A stretch of DNA of 64,000 bases from Sphaerolaimus hirsutus (taxonomy: Eukaryota; Nematoda; Chromadorea; Monhysterida; Sphaerolaimidae). The position numbers were made by a program, and so were the translations under genes. The notes under the pieces were generated by a model. It was not told the DNA's origin. It searched no databases and worked only from the letters and a program-made list of their open reading frames with translations. The stretch lies in assembly GCA_964036195.1 (NCBI GenBank), contig OZ038456.1, positions 13,702,001 to 13,766,000 of the forward strand, given 5' to 3'. Of the stretch, positions 42,654 to 52,164 are shown piece after piece (within the stretch, counting starts at the first letter, position 1; every line of letters starts with the position of its first letter).

Positions 42654-42888
42654 TTTAGGAGTATTTAACAAATTAATCACTACTGCATTGTATCATCAAT
42701 TGGCAGATGGGCAAGTTGACTGAACCAGCATGTTGTCAATTCTGAGGAAGTAAAAACCCATATGTGAAGGCGCAAGTATTACATAAAGTGAGATGTGAAA
42801 TGGCAACTAATATCTCAAAAAATGAGAAGTTAAAGGCCAAAAAAAGTTTTAACTGTCCTTTTTTAAAAAATGTTGTTTTTTAAAAACA

Positions 42889-43345
42889 GAGGGATCGAAA
42901 CTGTGTTTTTTTAATACATCAGCCAAGAGTTTTTGTACTATGTACTAGTTTTTTTGCATTTTTTTGCGTGCAAGTGCGCAATTTCAGATACACTTTACCA
43001 TTGGAGATTTGGTTTTGATGCATTTTTAGTGTAAAAGCTTCCATTTGTTCATGCTATTGTGTAATAATAAGTTGTGATATGTTAGTGTAGCATATAATAT
43101 CTAGCCAATGTGCTCTCACATACTTCTACAGTGTGATCGATCACTGTGAATGGATTAGCCTTCTATTATAACCTTATATAAGTGCTATTCTATGCAAAAC
43201 TTGACTTGAAGTCATGAACATTCGACAAAAGGCTATATACAACAGAAATTTTAAATTCGGGGTTTAAACGTTTAAAAAAAAGCGCTGGGGCCCTTGCACT
43301 TTTTAAAAAAAGCGGAGTTTAAAAAAAAAGCGCTGGCCATCCCTA
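42889..43345. mobile_element. Poly-A/T subterminal element ending AAAGCGCTGGCCATCCCTA
   Basis: The interior 42940-43250 matches 9450-9688 plus 10066-10145. The left end near 42889 (AGAGGGATCGAAACTGTG) and the right end (AAAGCGCTGGCCATCCCTA) are weakly inverted. It forms the 5' boundary of the retroelement below. Confidence 0.5.
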
Positions 43346-43352
43346 TTCAGGA

Positions 43353-46300
43353 GTGCACACCAATTTGTTCATGGCGTTGTGGAAATACATTAATAGTGTG
43401 AGATGGCCAGCGCTTTTTTCAACACCAAAAGCACAAAAGCAGAATGTGCCCTTCCAGAAAGATTTGAGCATCACTGGCAAAGAAATGAAATTTGACAGTG
43501 TCAAAAGGATTGTCAAAGTGATGACTAGGATTCCTGACATGGATGGCAATCAGGAATTATATCTGCTGCCACAGAAAGGATGCATCACAAAGTTGATCAT
43601 TGAACATTACCACAGAAGTGTGATGCATGCTGGAGTAGCACACACATTGGCAGAGCTCAGGGAAAGTTTTTGGATCCACAGAGGCAGAGTCATGACACAC
43701 AACATAATCAAACATTGTGTGGTGTGCAGAAAAGTCACAGGAAGTCCATACAAACAACCTGTGTATGGAACACTGCCACAGGAAAGGGCAGAGTTGCATA
43801 GGCCATTTCACCATGTAGGCATGGATTACTTTGGCCCATTATGGTATCAAGTAGTGAATGATGCAGGGCAGAAAGCAAGCAAAAAGGCATATGTCCTTCT
43901 GATGACATGCCTCAGCACAAGAGCTGCACACTTGGAGCTTGTGCCAAAGATGACAGCAGCCGAAACTCAGATGGCATTCTCCAGATTTGAAAGCAGAAGG
44001 AATACACCACACAAAATCTGGTTGGACAATGCACCACAATTCAGACAATTGGCTAGGAATCTGCCAAACATACAATGGAACTTCATAACTCCATTTGCAC
44101 CATGGCAAGGTGGAGTGTATGAGAGAATTGTGGGGATTATCAAACAACTCATGAGGAAAGCCCAGGCAGCAAATTACAACCCACTGTTGAGCTGGATGGA
44201 ACTCAGCACAATGGTCTTAGAGGTGGAAAGGGTGTCAAACTGCAGACCACTAACATATGTGGGTGATACAATGGACACGCTTCAAGTCCTGAGGCCAATG
44301 GATTTTCTGCTGGGGGACCACACAGGATCAAATCCTGTGGAAAAAGTACTGACAAAAAATAAACATAATCAAGGCAAGGATCCTGATCCAGAATACACAC
44401 TAGCAAAAAATGAAAAACAAAAAATGACAGAAATTTGGGATGCAATTCAACAGAAGAAGGAGAAATTATGGCAGTGTTGGCAGAAGCTGTATCTGGATAT
44501 GCTCAGACATAGATACAACTTTGGGAAACAAAGCAATAGAGATGTCACAGCAGAACCCAAAGTTGGTGCAGTGGTACTGATCAAAGACCAGAATTTACCA
44601 AGAGGTGCATGGAAACTAGGAAGGATTCAGAAATTGAACAGAAGCAAGGATGGATGGATCAGAAGTGCAGAAGTACAACTGAAAAGTGGAAAACACATTG
44701 AGAGGCCAATTGTCCACCTGTGTCCATTAGAAGTGCAAGACTATGATGGACAATGGCCAGAAAAAGTTAAAACAGTTGAACATGGTGATCCACAGAATCC
44801 ATCAAACAAACCAGCACCACAAGACATAAGAAAGAATCCACACAGGGCAGCCAGGAGACAGCAGACATATGCAGATTTCTTCATGGTAGGATTGCAGGCG
44901 TTGACAATCATATCAGTGATTATGTCTAGTGCAAAAGCAACAACCAATTGGCAGCAAAAATACAGCAAACAGTTCAACCTGTGCACAAAGGCAAAAAATG
45001 GGCATGCAATTGCAATACCAGACAAGATACACTGCAAATTTCCTGTCACAGACAAAGTGATGAAACAGGAAGTCAATTTATGGGCACAAAGGCTAGAGCC
45101 ACAGAAAGCAGTAGCATACAGATGCTACATTGATCATCACATCATCACAACCAATATGGGAATTTTTGGCAGCAAGGGCATAATTGGAGACATTCACCAG
45201 TTTGAAAGAGTGGACACCAATGAATGCAGGAATGCAGTCAAAACTCAGAAATGGAAAGAGCAACCAATAATGCAACTCAATGATGACTTATGGTCAACCA
45301 ATCAAACACTTCAAGTGAATTACAAGTGGTGCTGCATTGACAAAGAGAATGAAGCGATTAACTTTGTCATTGAGAAAGGACAAGTGGCACCACTGGATGG
45401 GCACAGATTGGTATCAGACTTACAAGACTTGTCAGCATGCTCTCCACTGGCTGGATATTGTCATGATGTCATGCATACTGTGACAGTCTGGAATGGAACA
45501 AAATTCAAGCACCAATGTGCCTATGAATTCCAAGGAAGATATGCTGGCAGCATCAGTAAACAAAGTGTCATTATAGAAGAAATTCAGAGTGCATATTCTG
45601 TGACACATAAAAATAAATGGCCAGCAAATGCAGAATGCGTTCCACAGGATGCATTCTATGTGGATCAAGGAGCAGTATTCTTACAATTCAGGACAGAGAT
45701 GACAAACTTCGCAGTTTTCAACACAAAAACAGATAACAAGGATATCAGTCAGATCTTTGATGCACCAATTGAAGCTGTAGAATTGGGGAAAATTCAATAT
45801 GCAGCTCAAAAGATTATTGAAATGGAGAAAAGAGAATTTGGCTTAGTGTGGCAACAAATGTGCACAATGAAACAGAGCCAATTAAATTTGATCAGGCAAT
45901 TCTTCAGACTGAATTCAACAATGGGCATCAGAGCTTTGATGAGCAGAGAAGATGTTCATGCAGAATGGGCAGGAGAAGCTGTGATATTTTGGGAATGCAA
46001 GAAAGTAAAGCCAAAAATAGTGCACTTTGCTGGAAAATATGAAGGGACTTGTTACAAGTACACTCCAGTGCAAATTGAGCCAGGTGGACAACTGTACTTT
46101 ATCAGTCCAGGCAGCTCAGACCTCCTGCAGCATTCACCAACAGAGGATTGCAGACATGCCACTCCACACTATTTCCAACTAGATGATGGGGAATGGACAA
46201 CAGCAAATGGACCAGGACATGTACATGTATCAACTTTGCCAATTGAATTGACATGGAAAGACAAATGGACAGCCTTCACACTCAATGCATCGAGCATATT

Positions 46301-46952
46301 CCACATCAGCCTGGCCAACATCAACTTTAATTTGTGGGAAGCAAATTACCACTTTCAAAAGCTTCAGCAACTAGAGCACATGACAAAGAAATTGACAGAT
46401 TACACAGCCAGCTGGGCACTGGATCCAGCTGTCATCAAGAATTCAATAGCTGGAGTTGGTCAAGGAATTGGAGGATTTTATGAGGGAGTTGGCAAAGAGA
46501 TTGGTCACATTGTCAAAGGGACACTGAGTGGCAGCAATTCAATGTGCAATGGAATCTTAAAAGGACCAGTGCAGTTCATGCTGAACTTACTGATCATTGG
46601 AGGGGCAATATTTCTCATTGGATATGGACTGTACATGTATGGGACATACAGAGTGAGCAAGGGACTTCCATTGTTACCAATCAAAGCATTTGGAACATGC
46701 TTCAGGGCAATCATCAAGCTATTTGAATTTTGTATTAACATGACAACAAGGACAGTTAAAGCAAAGCCAAAACAAAGTCAGAGGTCAATGGATAATGGTT
46801 CTCAGAGGGAACTCAGAAAACTGGGACCTACAGTTCATTATAATGCAGCAGAGGGTGAGGCCACATTGGTGCAAAGTGGTCATAATGTGTCTGGACAACA
46901 ACTGGTCAACTATCAACAGCATTGTGTTATCCAGGGAGATGACATTCTGTGA
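43353..46952 (+). CDS. BEL/Pao-type retroelement: integrase joined to an env-like glycoprotein in one frame
   Basis: 1199 open codons. An HHCC zinc-binding module (H87, H92, C122, C125) is followed by an integrase core with D158, D225 and E257 (GGVYERIVG). A BEL-type C-terminal domain lies at about 440-505 (GAWKLGRIQKL ... RPIVHLCPLEV). Without a stop, the frame continues into a hydrophobic leader at about 509-530 (IISVIMSSAKA) and a Cys-rich ectodomain-like region. A single membrane anchor lies near 1073-1096 (LLIIGGAIFLIGYGL) with a ~100-residue tail. Family knowledge: integrase inserts the DNA copy, and env-like proteins occur in some BEL/Pao elements. Gag, protease, RT and RNase H are missing, so the copy is 5'-truncated near 43346. 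The first residues are in-frame but not a natural start. No stop or frameshift in 3.6 kb implies recent insertion or constraint. Confidence 0.85.
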   Translation: MHTNLFMALWKYINSVRWPALFSTPKAQKQNVPFQKDLSITGKEMKFDSVKRIVKVMTRIPDMDGNQELYLLPQKGCITKLIIEHYHRSVMHAGVAHTLAELRESFWIHRGRVMTHNIIKHCVVCRKVTGSPYKQPVYGTLPQERAELHRPFHHVGMDYFGPLWYQVVNDAGQKASKKAYVLLMTCLSTRAAHLELVPKMTAAETQMAFSRFESRRNTPHKIWLDNAPQFRQLARNLPNIQWNFITPFAPWQGGVYERIVGIIKQLMRKAQAANYNPLLSWMELSTMVLEVERVSNCRPLTYVGDTMDTLQVLRPMDFLLGDHTGSNPVEKVLTKNKHNQGKDPDPEYTLAKNEKQKMTEIWDAIQQKKEKLWQCWQKLYLDMLRHRYNFGKQSNRDVTAEPKVGAVVLIKDQNLPRGAWKLGRIQKLNRSKDGWIRSAEVQLKSGKHIERPIVHLCPLEVQDYDGQWPEKVKTVEHGDPQNPSNKPAPQDIRKNPHRAARRQQTYADFFMVGLQALTIISVIMSSAKATTNWQQKYSKQFNLCTKAKNGHAIAIPDKIHCKFPVTDKVMKQEVNLWAQRLEPQKAVAYRCYIDHHIITTNMGIFGSKGIIGDIHQFERVDTNECRNAVKTQKWKEQPIMQLNDDLWSTNQTLQVNYKWCCIDKENEAINFVIEKGQVAPLDGHRLVSDLQDLSACSPLAGYCHDVMHTVTVWNGTKFKHQCAYEFQGRYAGSISKQSVIIEEIQSAYSVTHKNKWPANAECVPQDAFYVDQGAVFLQFRTEMTNFAVFNTKTDNKDISQIFDAPIEAVELGKIQYAAQKIIEMEKREFGLVWQQMCTMKQSQLNLIRQFFRLNSTMGIRALMSREDVHAEWAGEAVIFWECKKVKPKIVHFAGKYEGTCYKYTPVQIEPGGQLYFISPGSSDLLQHSPTEDCRHATPHYFQLDDGEWTTANGPGHVHVSTLPIELTWKDKWTAFTLNASSIFHISLANINFNLWEANYHFQKLQQLEHMTKKLTDYTASWALDPAVIKNSIAGVGQGIGGFYEGVGKEIGHIVKGTLSGSNSMCNGILKGPVQFMLNLLIIGGAIFLIGYGLYMYGTYRVSKGLPLLPIKAFGTCFRAIIKLFEFCINMTTRTVKAKPKQSQRSMDNGSQRELRKLGPTVHYNAAEGEATLVQSGHNVSGQQLVNYQQHCVIQGDDIL

Positions 46953-47019
46953 TAAACACTGGGTGAATCACTGGTGGCTTCACACTTTTGGCCTCTGGGG
47001 AGTGTTGCCATCTTGGCAA

Positions 47020-47031
47020 TAAAAAGAGAGT
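47020..47031 (+). other. Candidate polypurine tract
   Basis: AAAAAGAGAG just before TGATTTGTG, 70 bp after the stop codon of the integrase-env frame. This is where second-strand synthesis would be primed if the LTR begins at 47031. Confidence 0.45.
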
Positions 47032-47850
47032 GATTTGTGAAAATTTAGGCATATTTATCTAATAATTATTCTAAGTATCAGTGTCACTACATGTGGTAGT
47101 ATTTAAGCAGTAGTGAATATGTACATGGGAGCTAATACATGTGCACACCTAGGCATATGGTAAGTAGCTTAAAATGTTATGTACTCATTCTAATTTTAAT
47201 CACTGTTACGTGCTTATTCTAAATTTATCAATGGTTTTCTGTTTAGGCAGTGATATTGACATCATTGGTTCTGGCACATGGCCAGGTAGGTCTTGGCACA
47301 TAGCCATTCACCTGGATGGTTTTCTGTTTAGGGAACAATGTATTGTATTGCATCTGTTGCCATGGTTACTAGGAAGTGGTGATCAAATGTTGGCAAGTGT
47401 CCAAGTAGGCAGGTGATTTGATTATGGTATTTATCACATGCAACAAGAAGTTGGCGGGTGATTTGATTATGGTATTTATCACATGCAACAAGAAGTAGGC
47501 GGGGTTTTGATATACTTTACTCTATTTATCAGATACAGTATTTATCAGCTGCGACAATATTGTTGTGGTTGTGTAGGCGTATGGTTGAGTATAAAAGTAG
47601 CTGCTTGATGGCTATTTGGAGCAGTCTACCAGAGTTGTGAGGAAGCTATAAAATTGGTGAAATATTCACAACTTGACTCCAATAAAAGAATACATCCATC
47701 TCTGAACCTGGACATCTGAACTCTCAAACCAAGCCGACCACTTCAGTCTTCACACAACAACAGAGAGCAACCTCAAACACAACCTGAAATCAACAAGCCA
47801 AGCTGACTTCCATGAACTAGGGAAAAAATACCCACCACTGACCACACAAT
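47031..47850 (+). mobile_element. 3' LTR-like region of the BEL/Pao-type element
   Basis: Starts TG after the polypurine tract. It contains a TATA-like box (GAGTATAAAAG, about 47588) and a poly(A) signal (CCAATAAAAG, about 47680) in the order expected of an LTR. It also has a pair of 45-bp direct repeats at 47406-47495. The 3' end is not fixed, since no second LTR exists in the window for comparison; about 47.85 kb is an estimate. The region just after has no gene. Confidence 0.6.
47406..47495 (+). repeat. Two tandem 45-bp repeats in the LTR
   Basis: The units at 47406-47450 and 47451-47495 share GGTGATTTGATTATGGTATT and TATCACATGCAACAAGAAG, with only a few changes at their starts. Tandem repeats upstream of the TATA box in LTRs often act as enhancers. 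Confidence 0.88.
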
Positions 47851-48560
47851 AACAACAGCCTCCTTTTTTGAAGTCATTTTTTTAAATAAGCACAAGAGTC
47901 ATGTTGACTCAACCATTTTCAGAGCAATTGAGAAATGTATCAAGTTTTTTGGTAAAAAGTGTGAAAAACGTTGTTTTTGTAATGTGGGCCATTGAAAAAA
48001 GTGTTTTTCCATATCACAGAGCTTCTTTATCCTTGGGTCATGCCTATTTCACATGTAAACCCATCACAGACACATTTTACCTGAATACAAAAGAAAGGGG
48101 GGGCGGGTAAAACCATCGCTAACCGCCCAGCTATCTATCTTTCCCAGTGGCGAATTTTTTGCCAACTTTGCTCTGAACACCCCCCCCCCCACAAAGTGTC
48201 GAGCTATCTAGCTATCTGGAGCGCTTTTGAGATATTTAATTCTAATATTCACCCAAAATTGCTGCTTTTCATACTTTCTATAGGTTCATAGATTTTCATA
48301 CTTCATAGATTTTTACCTTCAAAATCAGTAGGTTGTGTGCTTTACTGCCTATTTTCAGCATGCCAGGTATATTTTAATTGTGATGTGTGCCGGGTTTACA
48401 TGCGTGATGGCACAGGGTCTGTATCCTCAAATAAGACCTCAAGGAAGCTATTATTTTGTCAGGCAATTTGAAGGGGGTGATTAAGGAGGATGTTATTCAA
48501 GGGGAAGTTATTATTTCCCCAGAACTTTGACATTAATCATTGTATGAATCACGTGTTTCC
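47851..48560. other. Stretch without a gene; element fragments
   Basis: Contains a partial AGCTATCTATC-word element at 48090-48240 (G run, AACCGCCCAGCTATCTATC, GCGAATTTTTTGCC). At 48418-48540 is a fragment resembling the TACCGTAAATCCTC family (ATCCTCAAATAAGACC). Confidence 0.45.
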
Positions 48561-49668
48561 TTGAGATTGGCCCTCGCGGGGGCTGGATAGATAGCAAATT
48601 GCTCCTCGGAGGGATAGATAGCTGAAAAAATTGGGACGGGGCTGCGGGGGAGGGGGCTTGGGTGGGGGCTGGCGGTAGGGTTCAAACGGGATCCCGATCC
48701 CGGATCCCGTGAAATTTCGGGATTTACCAGTCCCGATCCCGATCCCGATCCCAAAACCCCAATCCCGATCCCGATCCCGAAATCTCAAAAATAGCAATCC
48801 CGATCCCGATCCCGATCCCGAAAGTTTTCAAATCCCGATCCCGATCCCGAGAAACTCCCAAGTCCGGGATCCCGATCCCGGAAAAATTAGTGGAAATTAT
48901 CAAAAGTGAAATAATGGCGTTTTTGCATGCAAAAAACTGGATGCAAACCCCCAGCGTCAATTTTATGCCACTTTTCTGGCATCCAACAGTGTTTTGAGAC
49001 CTTTATGAACTACTGTGAATGCCAGAAAAATGGCCAAAATATCTATCCCTAGAACCCAATCCCGATCCCGGAAAAATGCCTATCCCAATCCCGTGACCCC
49101 AATCCCGGCCAATCCCGATCCTGATCCCAATCCCGAAATCTCAAAAAACCAATCCCGATCCCAATCCCGATCCCGAAACCCCAATCCCGATCCCGATCCC
49201 GAAATCTCAAAAAGTGAATCCCGATCCCGATCCCGATCCCGAAAAGTCAATCCCGTTTGAACCCTAGCTGGCGGGGGCAAAATATATAGGCATTTTCAAG
49301 GTATAGAATGCAGAAAGGGCAAAAAATCGCTAAAAATAGGTCGGAAGTAGCCAAAAACAGGTTTAAAATGGCCAAAAATAGCCATATGCCCATGGATATA
49401 GGCAATTTCGAATGATTCTGAATGTGAAAAACTATAAAAAGGTGCAGAAATAAGCGATTTTCAGCGAAAATTTGGGCAACATTTCTCAAAAATCGCTCCA
49501 GATACGTAGATAACTGAGCGATTTAAAATGGCTAAAAATAGCCATATGCCAATGGATATAGGCAATTTCGAATGGCAATTCTGAATGTGAAAAACTATAA
49601 AAATGTGCAGAAATAAGCGATTTTCAGCAAAAATTGGGGCAACATTTCTCAAAAATCGCTCCAGATAT
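48560..49668. mobile_element. AGCTATCTATC/GAGCGATTT-word element, split by a CCCGAT element
   Basis: GGGGGCTGGATAGATAGCAA on the left, and GGCAATTTCGAATG, AAAATCGCTCCAGATA words on the right. A ~150-bp unit is duplicated at 49325-49490 and 49505-49665. The CCCGAT element 48676-49266 is inserted in it with an exact 8-bp duplication. Confidence 0.6.
48676..49266. mobile_element. CCCGAT-word hAT-like element with 8-bp duplication, nested
   Basis: Tips TAGGGTTCAAACGGGATC and inverse, flanked by GCTGGCGG on both sides (48668-48675 and 49267-49274). It is the longest copy here; its word arrays are expanded, while the unique centre is the same as in 18118-18538. Confidence 0.93.
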
Positions 49669-50946
49669 TAGGGTTGGGGAACCGAACTGATCCGAACCGA
49701 ACCGAGAACCGAGCACTATTTTGGAACCGAGAACCGGAACCGAGCTTGAGAACCGAACCGGAACCGAGAACCAGCACTTATACCCGGAACCGAAGTATAC
49801 TCGGCGGACATCACAGTTAGTTAAAAACCTACCATAACCCATCTGAATAATAAACCGAAAATTTTACAGCCTTTTCATCATAATACTTACGTTTTTACTA
49901 TGGAATAATTAATAACGAAATTTATCACAAGATTTCATTCATAAAATTACGGTAGGTTTTCACACTAAGTGTGCAGTCCACCGAGTATAAATACCCGAAA
50001 GAACCAAAATTTTCTAGGAATCTTTAAGTTTTTAAACAGCGTTTTTTCAACACCTACATCTAAGCCTTTAAACAGCAGCTGAACATCTTGGTGCGTGTTC
50101 AGAATTGCAAAATTCATGATTTGCAAAATTTGCGTTTGCAAAATGATTGCGCGGGAGCGTGCAATTTCACATATACTCCAGCGACATTACACGTTGCAAT
50201 GAAATCTACCATATCCCACCTGAATAAAAGAACAAACATAAAAAAATTTCATCATATTTATTTATCAAATTGCTTTGATAAATATGATGAAATTTTTTAT
50301 GTATGTTTGTTTATTCAGATGGGATATGGTAGATTTCATTGTAAGGTTTAATGTCAGTGTAGTATACACATTATCACTGGTTGTAGTTTTCATTGGTTAT
50401 GTGGCAGTTTTAACCGTAGTTGGCAAAAGTTATTTATGTTTGTACTCAAAATAATACGCGTACTCACTTGAGTACTTCATAAATACATTTACGTTCCCTC
50501 CAGAAAAAAATACCAGTACTCATTTACTCGTGTACTTTTTAAAGTACGCAAGTACAGAAAACTGATATGTTTGCTTTTACACTTTTTTAAATACCAGTAT
50601 TATTATAACAACTCTGATTTCTGCATTCTACCATGAAATAATAAGCTGTGATATGCTCCTGTAGTATGAAATATCCAACCAATGTACTTACACATGTAAA
50701 CTTGGGTATATTGTTTTTTTTCTGTTGTTCAGCCAATTATTACAAGATACCCGGTTATTTTATCACCCGGAACCGAAATTTTGATCATTTTAGAACCGAA
50801 GGAACCGAACCGGAACCGAGTTTAAGAACCGAAATCGAGAATCGGAACCGAAAATTTTCAGGAACCGAAAACCGATATCCGAACCGAAATCTTTTGGAAC
50901 CGAGAACCGAGAACCGGAACCGTAAATTTTGAAATTCCCAACCCTA
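49669..50946. mobile_element. AACCGAG-word hAT-like element with 8-bp duplication
   Basis: Tips TAGGGTTGGGGAACCGAAC and AATTCCCAACCCTA, flanked by CCAGATAT on both sides (49661-49668 and 50947-50954). Both ends are GAACCGAGAACC words. The inside also holds a foldback (50200-50345) and an ACTCGTGTACTT-word stretch (50450-50615). No transposase recognised. Confidence 0.9.
50200..50345. repeat. Near-perfect palindrome
   Basis: AATGAAATCTACCATATCCC on the left is inverted at the right. The arms of ~65 bp pair through AATTTCATCATATTTATTTA, with a very short centre near 50270. Confidence 0.85.
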
Positions 50947-50983
50947 CCAGATATGTGTAGATCATTGAGCGATTTGGAGGGGG

Positions 50984-51599
50984 TCTCAGGAGCATAGCAT
51001 AAATCGTGCCAGAATATTGGGGTCTCAATTCGTGCCATAGAGCCACCAAGTCGGAATTGAGCGTCACTTCCAGGAGATAGGTGGTCGCCAGTCGCCACCG
51101 TAAGCGTGATTGGCATCTGCGGCGTTCAGTTGCGTTTTGAGACTGGAATTGACGCGGTTGATGTTCACTGAAGTCGTCGAGTGAATTTTGAGTTTTGCAA
51201 ACTTTTAAAATGTTATTATGACAACTAAAAATTAAATTCTGCACTGACATCAACTGTTGCCGCATGAAATGTAAAAATCAGGCGGCTTTCAAAATTCATG
51301 GGGGTATACTACATTCTCATTTTCACTAAAATCCGTATTTTCCACCATTTTTTCTTCTATTCTGACCGATTTCATCTATCTGAAATTGCTATCACCTATT
51401 TCATCCCAAATTCATTCAACCGCTAAAAAAAATGCACCTAAGCAGTCCTGGCGGCGTGCCAACGAGCGCGTGGACGCCCAAGGGATGGAGCAGGATGCTT
51501 GCGCCGCCGCCCGAGTTGGGCACGACGTACTGCAGGCGGCCGGTGACGCGCTGCCGCCCGTTCACGTACACTGTCGCCGTGCTCTGCTTCAGCACCGAC
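50984..51599 (-). CDS. Two exons of a WDFY3-type BEACH protein (lectin-like domain region)
   Basis: Exon A (51599-51438) reads SVLKQSTATVYVNGRQRVTG ... SILLHPLGVHALVGTPPGLL. Exon B (from 51116) continues in phase as RCQSRLRWRLATTYLLEV ... ALWHELRPQYSGTIYAMLLR. AG|GTGCAT and GCAG|ATGCC join exactly in frame. The pattern LKNST-x-x-YIDGQ ... IGTPP ... S-L-x-WRLG-x-T-x-x-LEEVL ... LGPxYxGSF is the ConA-like region of WDFY3/WDFY4 proteins as I recall it. These are large BEACH scaffolds involved in selective autophagy. Exon A is about two-thirds GC, unlike everything around it. Exon B runs into transposon sequence near 50984 with no donor, and no other exons are seen nearby. It may be a broken fragment or part of a gene with far exons. 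It is antisense to the receptor gene's upstream region. Confidence 0.5.
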
Positions 51600-51659
51600 C
51601 TGCGAATGGGGCTCCAACTCGACTCGACTCGACTTGTGAATCGGAGGTAAAATTGGGTG

Positions 51660-52164
51660 CCGAGCCGACTCGACTTGGCCCAGGAGTTTTCCTCCGAAAA
51701 AACACACCTCCTGAAAAAAGCCATGTGCCTCAACGTGAAACAGTTTCCAGGGGGATTCATTTGTCCTGCGGTCATTGCGGTTGCGTGACATTCTGAATGT
51801 TGAACGTCGAATTCACGCGCAGTCGTGCCACCACCGCCCCCTCATTTTTATTTTTTTAGTGCATTTCTGTGTGAAAATAAAAAAGTGGCTCCTTACTGCG
51901 TGAACAGCACACGAATCGGACAGAATGAAAGTTTCTGATTTTAAAGGGCATTTTGTGCTGATAAAAAGTGTCCACTTTGTGTGTAAAAACACACACGAAT
52001 CGGGCAGAAGCAGAAACGTCCTATCTTTTACGTTGGAGCATCCTGTCCACACGAATAAATAGTGGCTTTATAATATGGTAGTAGAAGTGACGATAAAATG
52101 ACTGGTGCTTCTCCAATTAGAACTAAATCACCAATTTCTGCATTTTTTGTGTTTATGCCCTCAG
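51660..52164. other. Stretch with no recognised exon; repeat fragment
   Basis: 51880-52040 contains ACACACGAATCGGGCAG and AAAGGGCATTTTGTGCTGAT words. In inverted order these also occur at 27180-27260 in the channel-gene intron, so this is a dispersed repeat. The remainder is AT-rich. Confidence 0.45.

Noticed and set aside
41286-42680. Paired frames on opposite strands with the same peptides
   Set aside because: They mirror one another because the region is one large foldback; no coding signature.
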